A stretch of 64,000 bases of DNA. Source: Tetrapyrgos nigripes. Its lineage: Eukaryota > Basidiomycota > Agaricomycetes > Agaricales > Campanellaceae. The stretch covers positions 584,373 to 648,372 of the forward strand of contig JAACJM010000026.1 in the NCBI GenBank assembly GCA_013368315.1, written 5' to 3'. The notes beneath the pieces are model-generated. The model worked only from the letters and a program-made list of their open reading frames with translations. It had not been told where the DNA came from and searched no databases. How positions within the stretch are numbered: the first letter of the stretch is position 1; each line of letters opens with the position of its first letter. Positions 1-13,300 of the stretch are shown here, piece after piece. The translations under genes and the position numbers were made by a program.

Positions 1-1147
1 ACGACCTAGTGTCAAAAGACTCTGGTTGATCATACCTGCCTCCCTTGCTCTCTTGTTCTCTGCCCCTGATCTCCCAACATTCTCAGAACCTGCGAGATCT
101 ACCAGGTTCAATTTGCCGACTTTGAGCAGCTCCTCGCCCTTACTACCAACTTCGCGAACACGAATCGTAAGAGAGAATATGGAGTGAGAGCGACTTGAGT
201 GATCGTTGAATTTAGTGGCTGCAATTTGTCGTCGATGACTACCCTTCGTCAGAACGTTCAAGGCTTCAGTGGAGTTCCTGACATGTATTTCTTCCAGACC
301 CTGAACTACCACGCCTTGTTTGTTCGGGTCGTCAAAAATCTTTAGGCCTCCTTCACTTCCCTTCGCATCCCTGGAGGCCATGCCCATCGGTTGCATTGAA
401 CCAATTGGCGCAGAGAGTTCGCTGGCCAAGAGATCTCGAAGCTCTTCATTGTAAAGCTCCATAAAGGAGGCCCTGACATCGAAGTCGGCACCGGACTGTT
501 CCAGGTTGTGGAAGAGTCGGAAGAGAACGCGAGGGATCATGCCTGCATGAACAGAAGGGTTTCCCATTGGGGTAGGAGCTAAATCTCCTTGCATAGTATA
601 ACTAGAGAGCATAAGTGTGACAGGAAATGTAAGAGAGATGGAGTACTCACGTCTTGCCAGTGCCGGTTTGCCCATAAGCGAAAAGGGTACAATTGTAACC
701 CTTTAGAACATCTTCCAGCATCGGGCCCACAACTTCATGATAAACCATAGCTTGATCGGCTTCAGGACCAAAAACGAGATCGAATGGGTAGGTGCGAACG
801 GGTGGGAGGCTAACTAGTCCGAATGTTGAAACCGGAGCAGTTGTTTCGATAGAGACCTGGTTACTCTTTGCTCCTTCGGAAGAGACAATGATGGGGGAAT
901 TATCTTGGATTTCTCGGTCAGACCGGCGACGGCATCTTATGACAACTTTTATGTTCGTTTCGGCCTCTTCGTTGGGTTTGACTGGTCTGAGATGACTTGT
1001 ATGGGGAATAGTATCTTGTTGATCTTCAGCCGAACGCGTGGAAGATGCCAACTTGGACATGGCTGAGCGAGATCTCTGTTGTGGAGGTGCCATGGATGAT
1101 GAAGAAGGCACTCTTGTGCGCGATGAGGGTGGACGGCGTGTAGCCAT
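1..1147 (-). CDS. Kinesin-5 (BimC/Eg5/Cut7 family) motor, 5' part only
   Basis: This is a plus-end-directed mitotic kinesin of the type that forms bipolar tetramers and slides spindle microtubules apart. Two exons are visible: 651-1147 and 1-601, joined by a GT-AG intron at 602-650. The first exon has a Ser/Pro/Arg-rich N-terminal extension, then the motor start (NIKVVIRCRRRSDREIQ) and the P-loop GQTGTGKT, split by the intron. The second exon carries [11 protein letters not shown] (switch I), LVDLAGSEN (switch II) and INQSLLTLGR, all typical of kinesin-5. The gene continues beyond base 1, so the rest of the motor, the stalk and the BimC tail box are missing here. The start MATRRPPSS at 1147 is preferred over an in-frame upstream codon because it lies just inside a short divergent promoter shared with ELF1. 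Confidence 0.9.
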
Positions 1148-1260
1148 AATGGGGGCGGAGGACAAGCAGTTGAGCGGTTCAACGTGAACCAATGAGCGCG
1201 TCTGGTCACGTGTGGGCGGCCGAGGCTCTGCAGAGTTTCGTCTTCTTTCTCTTTCACTAC
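1148..1260. promoter_or_regulatory. Divergent promoter between kinesin-5 and ELF1 with CACGTG
   Basis: Only 113 bp separate the two start codons. A palindromic E-box-type CACGTG lies at 1207-1212. No TATA box is obvious. Confidence 0.5.
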
Positions 1261-1712
1261 ATGGGCAAACGAAAGAAATCGTCCAGAAAACCAGCCGCTG
1301 CAGCCAGAATCAAGGTTCCACTAGGTCTGTCTATTCCTTCTTACTCGCCTTATTTTTCTCATCCCGCTTTAGATACCTCATTCACCTGCCTGTTTTGCCA
1401 CCACGACAATTCTGTAACAGTCAGAATCGACAAGAAGGAAGGGATTGCCCAGCTCGTGTGCAGAGTATGTGATCAGAGATACCAAAGCAAAGTCACCCGT
1501 GCGTACATACTTTGCTGCTGTAGTTCTACTCTCACATCCTCAACTTGTGCCCAGATCTTACTGAGCCAATCGACATCTACTCGGAGTGGATAGACGCAGC
1601 AGACGAGGCTCAACGCATGCGGGAGTCCTCGACAGCTAGGCGTTCTGCGGCATCGTCTAGTCGACCAGCTGCTCCTGCCCGCTCTGCAGACGTAGACAGT
1701 GACGATGAATAA
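1261..1712 (+). CDS. ELF1: Transcription elongation factor Elf1 (Elof1 family)
   Basis: This is a small conserved zinc protein that binds elongating RNA polymerase II and helps transcription through nucleosomes and lesions. The exons are 1261-1324, 1373-1498 and 1555-1712, giving 115 residues. The sequence begins with the basic MGKRKKSSRKP tail. It then has the four-cysteine zinc site FTCLFCHHDN...LVCRVCDQRY, then HLTEPIDIYSEWIDA, and ends with the acidic tail DVDSDDE. Both introns (48 and 56 nt) interrupt the conserved zinc module, and their removal restores the family sequence exactly. An AATAAA follows at 1791-1796. The identification is secure from the zinc site and the PIDIYSEWID motif. 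Confidence 0.95.
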
Positions 1713-1973
1713 AAATCTGCTGTAGCCCCTTCCACTCTACCTGAGCAAGCTGTATTCGTAGATGTGTAAGATAGCCCATAGTAATGAAGGAATAAAATAG
1801 TGTTTGCCATTGTTGCAATTGCCGTGTTGCTATCACGCCGTCAGAGACATAACCTTTCTTTACGACTGACTTCTTGCTTCTTCTCCAGTCTTAATTTCCT
1901 CTGCTCTCTTCTCGTTACTCCTACACATTACGTTCCACTTAGTCTCATAGAGTGCATCTGCTAGAAGATCAAG

Positions 1974-4900
1974 ATGTCCAACAATATCAAGGTTGTTTGC
2001 CGGTGCGTCACGCTCGCTCTCCTCTGGTCAAGCTCAATGCTAACGCGCGACGTTTTCTAGTTTTCGTCCCCCCAATTCTATTGAGCTTCGCGAGGGAGGC
2101 GAGAACGTCGTCTCTTTCGATGACAATCACACCACTGTGCAACTAAAGTCGCTACAAACTGCCACTGGACCAGAGAGAGACGGATTCACATTCGACAGGG
2201 TCTTCGCGATGGGGACCAAGCAACAGGAAGTCTTCGACTACGGAGTCAAAGAGTGAGTACCTTGAATTTCCAAATGGTGGTGCTGTGCTTACAGGGACTT
2301 TCTTTAGCATCGTAAAGGGTGCGACCATGCTTGTGCTTATTGGCTCGATGGAATCTCATTCTGCACGTAGATGTTCTGGACGGTTACAATGGAACTGTTT
2401 TCGCATATGGTCAGACTGGTAGTGGAAAGACTTTCACGATGATGGTACGTGGTGACCCTATGTCTTAAGGTCCTCTATCTCATGCGGAAAACGCCCGACA
2501 GGGAGCCGACATAGACTCAGAGGAGTTGAAGGGTATCATCCCCAGGATAACAGAACAGATCTTCCAGTCTATCGTTGAGAGCGAATCTCATCTCGAGTAT
2601 CTCGTCAAAGTTTCCTACATGGAAATCTACCTGGAAAAGATTCGCGATCTTCTTGCACGTAAGGCGCATTGTTACGTGTATGGCTCAAGGACTTCTGAAT
2701 GATCTGATTCCCAATGATTAGCCCAGAACGACAATCTGCAAGTACACGAGGAGAAATCAAAGGGAGTCTATGTGAAGAACCTGTCGGATTACTACGTTAG
2801 TAGTGCTCGCGAAGTCTATGAGATAATGCGAACGGGAGGTGCAGCACGAGTAGTTTCCTCAACAAGTGAGCCACATCGTCTCTTTCAATTTCAAATCTAA
2901 ACAATTGCTGTAGACATGAATGCCGAGTCCTCTCGCTCACACTCCATCTTCCTTATCACTATCAATCAACGAAATACGGACACTGGCGCTCAAAAGACTG
3001 GTAATCTCTACCTTGTCGATCTAGCGGGTTCAGAAAAGGTCGGAAAGACCGGTGCTTCTGGTCAGACATTAGAAGAAGCCAAGAAGATCAACAAGTCCTT
3101 GTCTGCCCTCGGTATGGTCATCAATGCTCTTACGGATCCAAAGGTAAGAAATTTGAATTCAGAGTCTAGTGGTCTCGTATTCATTCCTTTCTATAGGTCA
3201 AATACATCCCTTACCGTGACTCGAAACTCACTCGTATTCTGCAAGAGTCTTTGGGTGGAAACTCGCGGACTACCCTCATTATCAACTGTTCTCCTTCATC
3301 CTACAACGAAGCCGAAACCTTGTCAACGCTCCGTTTCGGTATCCGAGCCAAGAGTATCAAGAATTCGGCCCGGGTCAATGCTGAGTTGTCCCCGTTGGAA
3401 CTGAAAGGCTTGTTGACCAAGGCTCAAGCTGCAAACACCAACTACCAAAAGTACATTGCTGCCCTCGAGGCCGAGCTTGCTACTTGGCGGTCCGGTGGTA
3501 GTGTTGAAGAGTCTGAATGGGCTACACCTACCAAGTTTGGCGCCCCGGCATCAGCAGCTCCTCCTAGGCCCTCAACACCAACGCAGAAGAAAGCTCCCAC
3601 CTCCTCGAGTTCATCCACCGCCACTAGCTCTCGAAGCATGACTCCCATCAACCCCGCTATTGAAGGACTTCGCTCGGATGGTGATAGTCGACCACAAACC
3701 CCTACTGTCGTTGGCTTAGACAAGGATGAACGGGAGGACTTCTTGAGGAGAGAAAACGAATTGAGTGATGCGCTTGCTGAGAAGGAGAGTGCCTTGGTTA
3801 CCGCGGAGAAACTCGTGAAGGAATTGAAGGAAGAATTATCGTTCCTTAAGGAGCAGGAGTCTACCGTCAGCAAGGTAAGCTTCGTTTTACGCAAATTACT
3901 TGTTCACTAAAGGATTATGTTGCCAGGAAAACAAAGCCATGTCCAGTCAATTGAACGAGCTTCGCTTGCAAGTGGAGAGGTTAGACTACGACAACAAGGA
4001 GAGCATCATCACTATCGATATTCTGAAGGAGCAAAACGTAGACGCAAAGACAGAGTTAGAGGAGCTCAAGAAGCAGATAACTGACTTGAAGACCAGCCAA
4101 AAGGATGCCTCTGCTGAGGACAAGGAGAAGCGCAAGCAGGAGAAGATGGCCCTCATGATGGCCAAATTTGATACGGTTCGTCTGCTTGCTCCTTTGTCGA
4201 CTCTTCTTTATTCGGCGCGCTGATCTTCTTTTCAGCAAGGAACATTCTCTGAGAAGGATGAGCAATTACGCGCCCTCCTTGCCAAGTTGGATTCCATGGA
4301 TTCAGATGGCTCAGCTTTATCTGGTGATGACCTTACGCTCATTAGACGACAACTCTCCGAGGGCCAAAGCTTGATCAGAGATACCGTAGATAGACTTAGA
4401 CAAAGCCAAGAAGAGAATGAGATGCTTACACGGAGAAGAGATGAATTGGAGAGCCGTGTCACCACGTTGGAAACGGAGTACGAGGAACTACTTGGTAGGT
4501 GCCTCAGTCGTCCTCCGTGTTTGCAGCTAATCTAACATTGGTTTATAGAAAAAACTATTCACGAGGAAGAAACCAGCAATGTTGACATGGTGGAATCGAT
4601 GGGGGACCTGAAGGTTAGATTCCTCACAGATCAGTGAACAAAGTGCCTGACAATCTGACCATTTATCAGAACAAACTAGAAGCTCAGTACGCCGCCAAAC
4701 GAGAAGCCCACCTTGGTGAAGTCTCCGATCTCAAGCAGCAGCTTGAGATGAAAGCGAACGAAGTGCGCAGCCTCAATGCTTCAATCGATAGTTTGAAGAG
4801 TGTCAATGAAGAACTCAAGGTGGGTCGCAGCCGTTATAGTCTATCGGGTTTCGCAATTGACGATGTCGTCCTTGTTGTCATCGTTAGCGTGCATTTGCCG

Positions 4901-5859
4901 TGACTTCTGCTGGCATTGAGGGCGGAAAGAATCTTGCTGAGAGCGCTCAAGATCTAGAACGGACACGAAAGGCCATCAATGTTCAGCTTGCCGAGTTCGA
5001 CGGAGTCAAGAAGTCTCTCATGCGGGATTTGCAAAATCGCTGCGAGAAGGTGAGCTCTTCCATCGGTCAATGTCCCACTTTCTCCTCTGAGTCTGTCCCA
5101 GGTTGTCGAGTTGGAGATCCAATTGGATGAGATTAGAGAGCAATACAACAATGTCATCCGGAACAGTAACAGCAAAGCACAGCAGAAGAAGATGGCAGTT
5201 CCTTGAGAGGAACTTGGAGCAGCTGACCGTTGTCCAGAAACAGGTGTGTTTGCACAAAGATAATGGCTGGAAGATTTTGATTCACTTTTTGTTATTCCAG
5301 CTTGTTGACCAGAATTCTACGCTGAAGAAGGAGGCTGGCATTGCAGAGCGCAAGCTACTTGCTCGCAATGAACGCATTCAGAACCTCGAGTCCCTCCTTC
5401 AAGATGCTGATCGCCGCCTCTCGGTGCAGAACCAGAAGTTTGAAGCTCAACTACAGGCCGTCAAGGATAGACTTGACCAAGCGAGAGGTATGTAATACGG
5501 GTCTCGATATGTGCCAAGCGAGACTGACCTCTTTATAGCCCAGAAAGCTGCTAGTTCACCGTTGAGCTTTGGCAGAATTGCTAAACCATTGAGAGGTGGT
5601 GGTGGTGCAGCACCACCGAGCACCATTCCGGCATCCGTGAGTGCCACCAGTCCTACCGGCGGTCAGTTGGGAAGGTTACAGAGTGAAGAAGGATCGTAAG
5701 TCACGTCTTCCAATCTTCCATACCGCCTACTGATTGTTTCCATCGAAACTTGTCTTCGTACAACCTACAGATCGAGTAAGTCTTTTTTTACTTGCCTTTT
5801 ACAGTGTTCTAATTTTTCCCACAGCAAAGCGAGCATCATGGTTCTTCAACTCTAGATGA
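1974..5859 (+). CDS. Conventional kinesin (kinesin-1 heavy chain)
   Basis: This is a plus-end-directed cargo motor acting on cytoplasmic microtubules in hyphae. The N-terminal motor begins [16 protein letters not shown]. It has the P-loop GQTGSGKT near 2409-2432, [26 protein letters not shown], and the neck and coiled-coil stalk from about 3400 on. The stalk contains the kinesin-1 tail coiled coil ([16 protein letters not shown]) and ends in KRASWFF. More than ten short introns are present. Two oddities: around 5201-5202 one extra C breaks the frame inside the conserved [17 protein letters not shown] segment, and the last intron pair leaves a 5-nt exon (5771-5775). Without that microexon the conserved KRxSWFF ending is lost. 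The start is the first ATG that gives the conserved N-terminus. Confidence 0.92.
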
Positions 5860-6870
5860 TTTATTGTCAAGACGCAATACCTAATATCTGAGGAGCATAC
5901 ATACATACCCATTGTATTTCTTTTTTTACGTAGCAGTCAACTAGCGATACCTAATTTTTGGGTACTTGTGGAGCGGTCAAGGACAAAGGAGCGGTACCCA
6001 GCGGTACCTCTCATGACAGTCCAAGGGTCTTGTTAGGTCCCCGACAGCCCTGAGATGGCATTCTTCAAACGAAGCTGGAGGCGAAACTAACCTTATTGCG
6101 TGATCTCTCCATAATAATAATTTGTGAAGAGCGCCTCCGTCCGCGTGGTGTGGCATGTGAAAGTGCGAAAGTGCCTGGTACTTATCATTTGGGATAGACG
6201 TCATAAGCATTGGAAACGAAAACTGTAACACAAGGATGCAAACGAGGAAGACGTGAAAAAATGTTTGAAAAATGTGCGAGAAAACATTAACGACGTCCGT
6301 CCGTAGCAAACGGGGTCGGGGGGTCGGGGGGCGGAAGGATCTTCGGGGAATCGAGAATAGAAGTTCTCGGGAAGGAATATGCGCGAGAAGCTTGTAATAA
6401 GCTTGGAAGACACGATGGCTTCCTTTTTAGTATGTTGACGTTGAAACGCGAGCCATCTCTGTTGTAATTTAATTTTTTTCTTTCTCTTCTCCATTCTTCT
6501 GCTTGCTTTATCCACACGGGTTTTGCTTGTCGCCCCTCGTACAGAACAAGTCTCGCTCCTTTCATTCTTTCTCCCTTTCCATCTCTTCGCCACTCCATTG
6601 AACTCCTCCTGGTCAGTCGCGTCTCCAGTCTTGTCAATGAGCTGGCTTTCGCTTCCATTATTTTTTATCGCCTATTCCCAGGTCACGAACGTCAACTTAC
6701 ACGTTTTTCTTGACCTTTTCTCTGTGTCTAGCCATCGAAGCTCTGGACATACCCCGACTATTGCAATATACCCTAATTGCGTGCCAACTTGTGAGCCCTC
6801 TCTTCCAACTGCTAGTGCTCTTAGAATTCTCATTTACCTCACTAGTCTTATTGTTGAACCGGACCCTTTC
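5860..6870. other. Intergenic: kinesin-1 3' end and long 5' leader of the PUF gene
   Basis: No conserved coding sequence is visible. A G-rich stretch lies at about 6308-6335. From about 6470 to 6870 the plus strand becomes pyrimidine-rich and contains likely 5'-UTR splice signals (for example GTCACG near 6681 to TCTAG near 6730), consistent with the leader of the downstream gene. Minus-strand ORFs here have no recognisable similarity. Confidence 0.4.
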
Positions 6871-9800
6871 ATGTCCCGGGACTCTTCACGAAAACCATCT
6901 GGGTCGTCTGCTCATTCTGGAACTAATTCTCCCACTTCATCCCCCAACAACGTGAGTCGCTCGTCGTGAAATGGATACGCCATGTCATGCCTCTATTCTG
7001 ACAATTGTGTTCCTCAGCAAACCCCGAGACGAATTACTCCTACTACGTCAAACAATATGCTATCCGTCGGTGCACCAAGTGGCATCATGGGAATGAACCA
7101 GGGCTGGCCGGTGAGTGCTTCCCTTTCATTAACGCATCCTTATTTATTTGTTTAGGTTTGGAGAGGCTCGCCGTCGTCTACCCGCAATCCATCCGTTTCT
7201 TCGGCAACAAGTGCAAATGACCTTTCTAACTCTCAAGGTGACCTAGGATATCGTGGAAACCTTCATGAAGGATGGACAGCCTCGCGGCCAGCCAGTGGCT
7301 CTTGGGATGACACCGCCCCTCGTACTAATGACTTTGCGCAATTAGTAAGTTGATTTCAATGTGTGCTTTTCTTAAAACTGACCTGACTTCCTTTTAGCAG
7401 GAAATGCCAGTGCCACACCCCTTGCAGTCGTCGAGGCCAAGGCAAGGACCTCCGCCATTCTCGGGACAGTTGGTTGTATGTATGATTTTATTATACATAC
7501 AATTACCCCGTTTACTGACTATCCTTTAGGACAACCGATCCTCGAAATTACCTTCTCAGCATGGCATCAGCACGGACTCACACTCGCCGCGCTACAAGCC
7601 GACTTCCTCGCCATCAGCACCTATTGTGTCGGTTCCTTACCAGCCGACTCAAGTGGCGCCCAATACCGGGTATGAATCAATGCCAAATTCTTCCGGAGCG
7701 ACGGACGAACTTGCATTGAGCATTCGTGGTATGGCCGTTGAAGACGATCTTAATGCCAACCGCCCGCCACAGTCACATATGCCAGCACCTCAAGTGCCCC
7801 CACAGATTCGACCTCCATTTGGTGGATACAATACTTTTTATTCTCCTTCCAATCGCGATTCGTTTGGCGAATACCCGTACGGATATGATGCTTATCGCGG
7901 CCCTTCGGAACCATCCCTCTATGGCTCTCCTGCCCCGAGCACCGCATTGCCTGCAGGTATATTTCCAGGGATGCCACACCAAATCTGCATGCGCCCGATT
8001 TGCACCGCCAGCAGAACATGTTTTATGATTACGGACCGGCGCGTCCTCCTGGCCAACAGTTTTATTATCCTACGCAACCAGTGATGTTCCCCCCTGCTCC
8101 TTCCCCGATGATTAATCCTCCGATGCTGCCTTCGACCAGTCTCAGAGGAATGGAAAAGAAACGAGAACTTCCAGTACGTTATGTTTAATTTTCAATGTGG
8201 AGCTGATTTATGGAGCTGATTGGCTTAGTTTAACATGCCCCAGCAGTTGCTTCCTCCCAATCTCATGTACAACACCATGAGCTCGCTATCCTCTATGCCA
8301 CAAGCATATACCGGTGTGGACTTTAGTCCTCAGGCACCTCTGGTTCACCCCGGAGTTGCGATATTTAGCCCTAACCTTAGCCACGTTAACCTGCAGGGTC
8401 TGCAATTATTTTCACCGGCTATTCATCAGGGTCGCCGGGAGGTGTCCCTTAGGAGTCCTGTTCTGGAAGAGTTCCGCGCCAATAAGACTCGTAACTGGGA
8501 GTTAAGGGTCAGTGATTCACGAGGCTTTGTCACCTTTGCAGCTAACGCCTTGTAAAACAGGATATCTTCGGATATATTGTCGAGTTCAGTGGAGATCAAC
8601 ACGGGTCCCGTTTTATTCAGCAAAAATTGGAGTCCGCTACCAGCGAAGAGAAAGAGAAAATTTTTGACGAAATCGTCCCCAACAATACATTACAGCTTAT
8701 CCAAGATGTTTTTGGTAATTATGTGAGTGTTGTTCGTCTTTGTTTTGTGAAGGGCCACCTTCTCATTCTCGTATGGCTGTAGGTTATTCAGAAGATATTC
8801 GAACATGGCACGCAGCTCCAAAAGACTAGGCTGGCTAGTGCAATGGAAGGCCACGTTCTTTCGTTGTCTATGCAAATGTATGGTTGCCGAGTTGTTCAAA
8901 AGGTACCCCACATCTCCACCCTATGCTTGCGCGATCTGATTCCTCGACATCCAGGCGGTTGAACATATTCTTCCTGACCAACAAGCATCTTTTGTCAGAG
9001 AGATTGAACCGTTTCTTTTCCGATGTGTGCGAGACGCGAATGGAAACCATGTAAGGTCTTTGACCCACTGTTTGGCTTCAATTTTCGCTCAATCATTACT
9101 ACAGGTTATCCAAAAGATTGTTGAACGCGTTTCGCCTGACCGACTAGCTTTCGTCCATACCTTCAGAGGGAATGTGCATGACATGGCAACTCATCCATAT
9201 GGATGTCGAGTTTTGCAGAGGTGCTTGGAACATCTGCCCGAAGACTTAACTGCACCTCTTCTCGAAGAACTTCACAAGAGCATTGTTCCATTGATGCAGG
9301 ATCAATTTGGAGTAAGTGAGCTACATGTTCCTTGCAATGAAGCAAGTACTAAGTCTTTGCTGCAGAACTACGTGATCCAGTTCATACTGGAACACGGGCG
9401 CCCTCAAGACAGGGCCTTTGTAGTGTCAAAGCTACGAGGGCAATTGTTACGGATGGCCCAGCACAAGTTTGCCTCCAATGTTTGCGAAAAGGCTCTTGTG
9501 TCTGCTGAACCTGATATTCGTCGTGCCCTCATCGACGAGATCATCCTCCCCAAGTTTAACAATCTCTCTCCAGTCATGTCTATGATGAGAGATCAGTATG
9601 CTAGTACGTGTCCTGTTTGTCATCGCTTGCAATATCACTCAAAAGGTGTGGTTGCAGACTACGTCCTTCAAAAGGCAGTTCTTATTGCGGATGCGGATCA
9701 ACGCGTTGTTTTGATTGCACATATCCGTCCTCAGTTGGCAGTGATGCGTAGGCAGACGAATGCCTACACCAAGCACTTGGTTTCTAGTATGTCTCGCTCG

Positions 9801-9914
9801 TCTTTTCTCGTTTACTTGGCTCATGAGTTTTCTCTTGCAGTCGAACGATTGATAGAAAAATTCTCGCCGTTGCAACCCGAAATCTCCATTATGCCCCCGG
9901 AACCCACTCCCTGA
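6871..9914 (+). CDS. Pumilio-family (PUF) RNA-binding protein
   Basis: This protein binds UGUA-type elements in mRNA 3' UTRs and represses or localises the transcripts in the cytoplasm. The N-terminal half (6871 to about 8500) is low-complexity, rich in Ser, Pro, Gln and Tyr. The C-terminal half is a Pumilio homology domain from [20 protein letters not shown] onward. Repeats with the usual signature are visible: [77 protein letters not shown] and ANYVLQKAV, followed by YTKHLVSIERLI. Introns split several repeats. Near 7981-7983 one base (an A) appears to be missing: the frame before it continues as [20 protein letters not shown] only with one extra A. The start codon 6871 is the first Met of the in-frame exon. 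Confidence 0.9.
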
Positions 9915-10360
9915 ATCTCTCGTCTTCACACATACCTCGCTCTTTCGCAAGAGTTGAATGTTTCCTCTGCATTGCTATTCGTATCTGCGTTATAATCTGC
10001 TACAATCGTTTGTTACTTGTTGATTTCTGGACTCCACGCCGCTATATCGATATTGTTGACTACTGCACATTCGCCTAATACATGGACTACATAGGACTAC
10101 TTGCTATTCTCTACTTGGTCGTCTATTCAGCTGCATACCTATACCATACGTATATACGTAGTGCTCATGTTCTAATACCCTCGTTTTGATCGCCATTGTG
10201 ATATCAAGTCTGGTTTTTTGAGGCAATTTTGAGGGGTTGTGACGTGGACCTGTCGGCAAATCCGGCGCAGAGTACTTAGCACTTTTTCCGTTACCCGTAC
10301 TACTACGTCTCTGCCCCGTCTTGTCCTGTTTCTTTTCTCGGGACTCATAGACCTGCCAAC
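9915..10360. other. Intergenic: PUF 3' end and SEC16 promoter
   Basis: I see no gene. The stretch is AT-rich with TATA-like repeats (for example tatacgtata near 10150) and becomes pyrimidine-rich just before the SEC16 start codon. Confidence 0.4.
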
Positions 10361-13300
10361 ATGGCCAGCTTGGAGGCAGCAGCTTCTCTTTTTGGTTCCG
10401 AAGACGCTGATGCAGACCCTTTCGCCTCCCTCGGCTCCGACGTACCCTCTACAGAGACGTCTCTTATTCGACTGCTGAAGACTTATTCTCCAATACACAA
10501 AACAACCCAGCACACGATTTTCCGCCCTTTGCTTCCGACAGCTTTCCTCCGGAAGGGCAGTCGCAAGAAGTGGGGACGTTAGGAGACACGAACCAGGGTT
10601 TAGGCCATGAACCAGGGTCTAGTTCCACGGCGACGGCGACGCAAGCAGTCTCTTATGACAATGCGTACAATAGCGATTGGCAGCACTATTCTCAACCAGT
10701 GGTCAATGGTATGGATATTCATTGCTTCACCATTGCGCGACCACTGACCGCAATTTTCAGGTTCTACACTTTCGAATAATCATGCCTCCACCTATGATCC
10801 CTATGCTCCTTCTCAATATGCCCCTGCTGAGATCCAACAAGGCAGTTACGCTCCATCTTACACTTCCGCCGCTGCCCAACCCAGTAATTATTCACCATAC
10901 GCACCTCCTGCTGCTGTACCAACTGCTCAAGCCACGTATACACCACCTCAGCCCTCCTACGCACCCCAGGTGCAGCCGACTCAGTACAGTGCTCCGCCTC
11001 AGTCAGCGTACGCACCACAGTCACAGCAGGCTCAGTATGGCACTCCAGCTTATTCGATCGCTGCTCAGACCAACTCCTCTGTTCCACCTCCACCACCCAA
11101 GGCACCTTTGAATCGTCTAAAAGTCTCAAATGCATACGACCCTCCGTTCCCGACCACTACGTCACGAAGGCGACCCACTCCATCTTCATCCGTGTACAGC
11201 ACATATAACGCCCCCACTACCTCTCCACTTCCCCCTCCCCCTCTTCGTCCTCCTTCCAACGCATCCTACACATCCGAATCGCACCCACCGCCTCCTCCCC
11301 GGCCGCCCTCAAACGCCTCTTACTCTTCTCATCACGCCGCTCCTCGACCTCCCTCCAGTGCTTCCTACTCTCAAAGCCCGCCTCCTCGACCATCCTCAAA
11401 TGCTTCTTATTTCTCACTCAACCGCCCGCCTTCCCGACCTCCTTCAGGTTCTCCTTATTCTCCCCTTCAGCCAGGTCCTGGAACGTCATCGACGACTTCC
11501 CTCCACTATTCTCCAAGCACGACTTATGAGCCTACGGGATCGATCATTAGTCCTCCTCCAGCTAGGTCTTCGCCACTTGCTGCTACTGGGCAAAACGAGT
11601 CTGTGTATGAATCAGCGGCTCACACTCTAAACTCGGTCAATACCACCGATGAGTATCCATACGATCCCGAAGGTGACGCCACCATTGTTGATCATAGAGA
11701 GGATGCATCTTCTGGTCCTGAACCTTGGACTTCTGACTCTGCTCTGAACAACAGAGAGCCGGGTCAACCAGAGCATTCTCCAGAACACAGTGTCCATTCG
11801 CCGTCTGAAAACGAGTCAGTTGGCTTCACTTCTACAAATCGCACCTCTCCTGATCTGATGTCCAATCCTGATCACAGAACTTCTCCAATGCAACGGGGCA
11901 CGCACGATAACGGTCCTCATGATTCGTCATCCCCCACTTCCGTTAAATCTCATGAGCAGCCCTCTGAAGCATCTGGTCCCCATTTGCCCGAGAGTGCGCC
12001 TTCTATATTACCTTCAGACCCTTATAAACCCACCGTGAACACTCAACCATGGGGACATGCCAGTTCGGTTTCAGCTGATCCTTACGTTCCTCAAATGCAA
12101 AGGGGTACGCACGACAAGGGTCTTCATGATTCGTCATTCCCCACCTCCGGTAAATCGTATGGGCAGCCCTCTGAAGCATCAGGTCCCCATTTTCTCGAGA
12201 GCACGCCTTCTATATTACCTTCAGACCCTTATAAACCAACCGTAAACACTCAACCATGGGGACTTGCCAGTTCAGTTTCCTCTGATCCTTACGCTCCTCA
12301 GACATCCCCGGAGCAGATGTCACCTCCAAGTTCAGCCACTTCTTATGGCAACCCGTACATCTCTCAAAACCATTCTACTCGTCCTCCTCCCCCCCGATCC
12401 ATGTCAATCAATTCAGTAAGCTCAACCAAATCCGAGGATCCGTATGCTCCATCTTTACATACCCAGGTCCCGTCAAACGCGAATGACCATGGACCATATG
12501 GCACATTTAGTCCCGTCAGCAATGATGTGTATACGACAAATGGACCATTGTCTGGTCTGGGCCAGGATATCTACATGAAGGCTGCTCCGACACACACTCC
12601 CTACGCACCTTCACCATCTCTTCTGGGGACGAACGATCCGCTGGGTCGTTATTCTGCACGCATCCCAGTGTTTAACTTTGGTTTTGGCGGGAAAGTAGTG
12701 ACGTGCTTCCATGGTGCCGACAAATTGAACACCGGCTTCGACGTTGCTTTGGCCTCGAAAAATTCTACCGGGATACAAATCCAGGTTCTGAACAAGATCA
12801 TTCCTGAATCAGCTTTGACCGTATCTGTAGCGTCATTCCCGGGGCCGTTATTTTCAGACCCAGGCACACCTACGACAGGTCTTGTTAGACCTGGTGTATC
12901 TGCCCAGACAAAAACGAAAAAGGCTCGGGTGCTCAAGTATCTCGAGGAACGGGCAAGCGAGATATCGCAGGGGCTTAACTACCTGCATGCTGGCAGTACC
13001 GAGCATCGTCAAGCGGAAGGCAAGCTCGTTCTTGTCAAATTACTCAAGGTCATGGTAGAAAATGATGGCAAGATTACTGGGAGGTACGTCATTTTCTTTT
13101 CTTGAAGTCTTCGCTGGATTGATTCGCCCTTAGTCCTCAAATTGAAAGTGCTGTCCGTGCATCTCTGGTTCCTCGCCTGGATACGTCTTTGTCCGAATCA
13201 GAGTCGAGCTCCCTTACCGTGCCTGGATTCACTCCAGCAGATTTACAAGGCTCTTCTTTCGCTGCAGGCTTGACTGATCCTGCTGACGCCCCCACGACGA

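Noticed and set aside
7951..8013. Intron in the PUF gene starting GTATAT to explain the frame change
   Set aside because: No AG in range restores the frame that encodes QQNMFYDYG, while one added A does so and keeps a sensible protein.
10442..10454. GT...AG stretch of 13 nt in SEC16 as an ultrashort intron
   Set aside because: Removing it leads to a stop within a few codons, and 13 nt is too short for splicing. A one-base deletion fits better.
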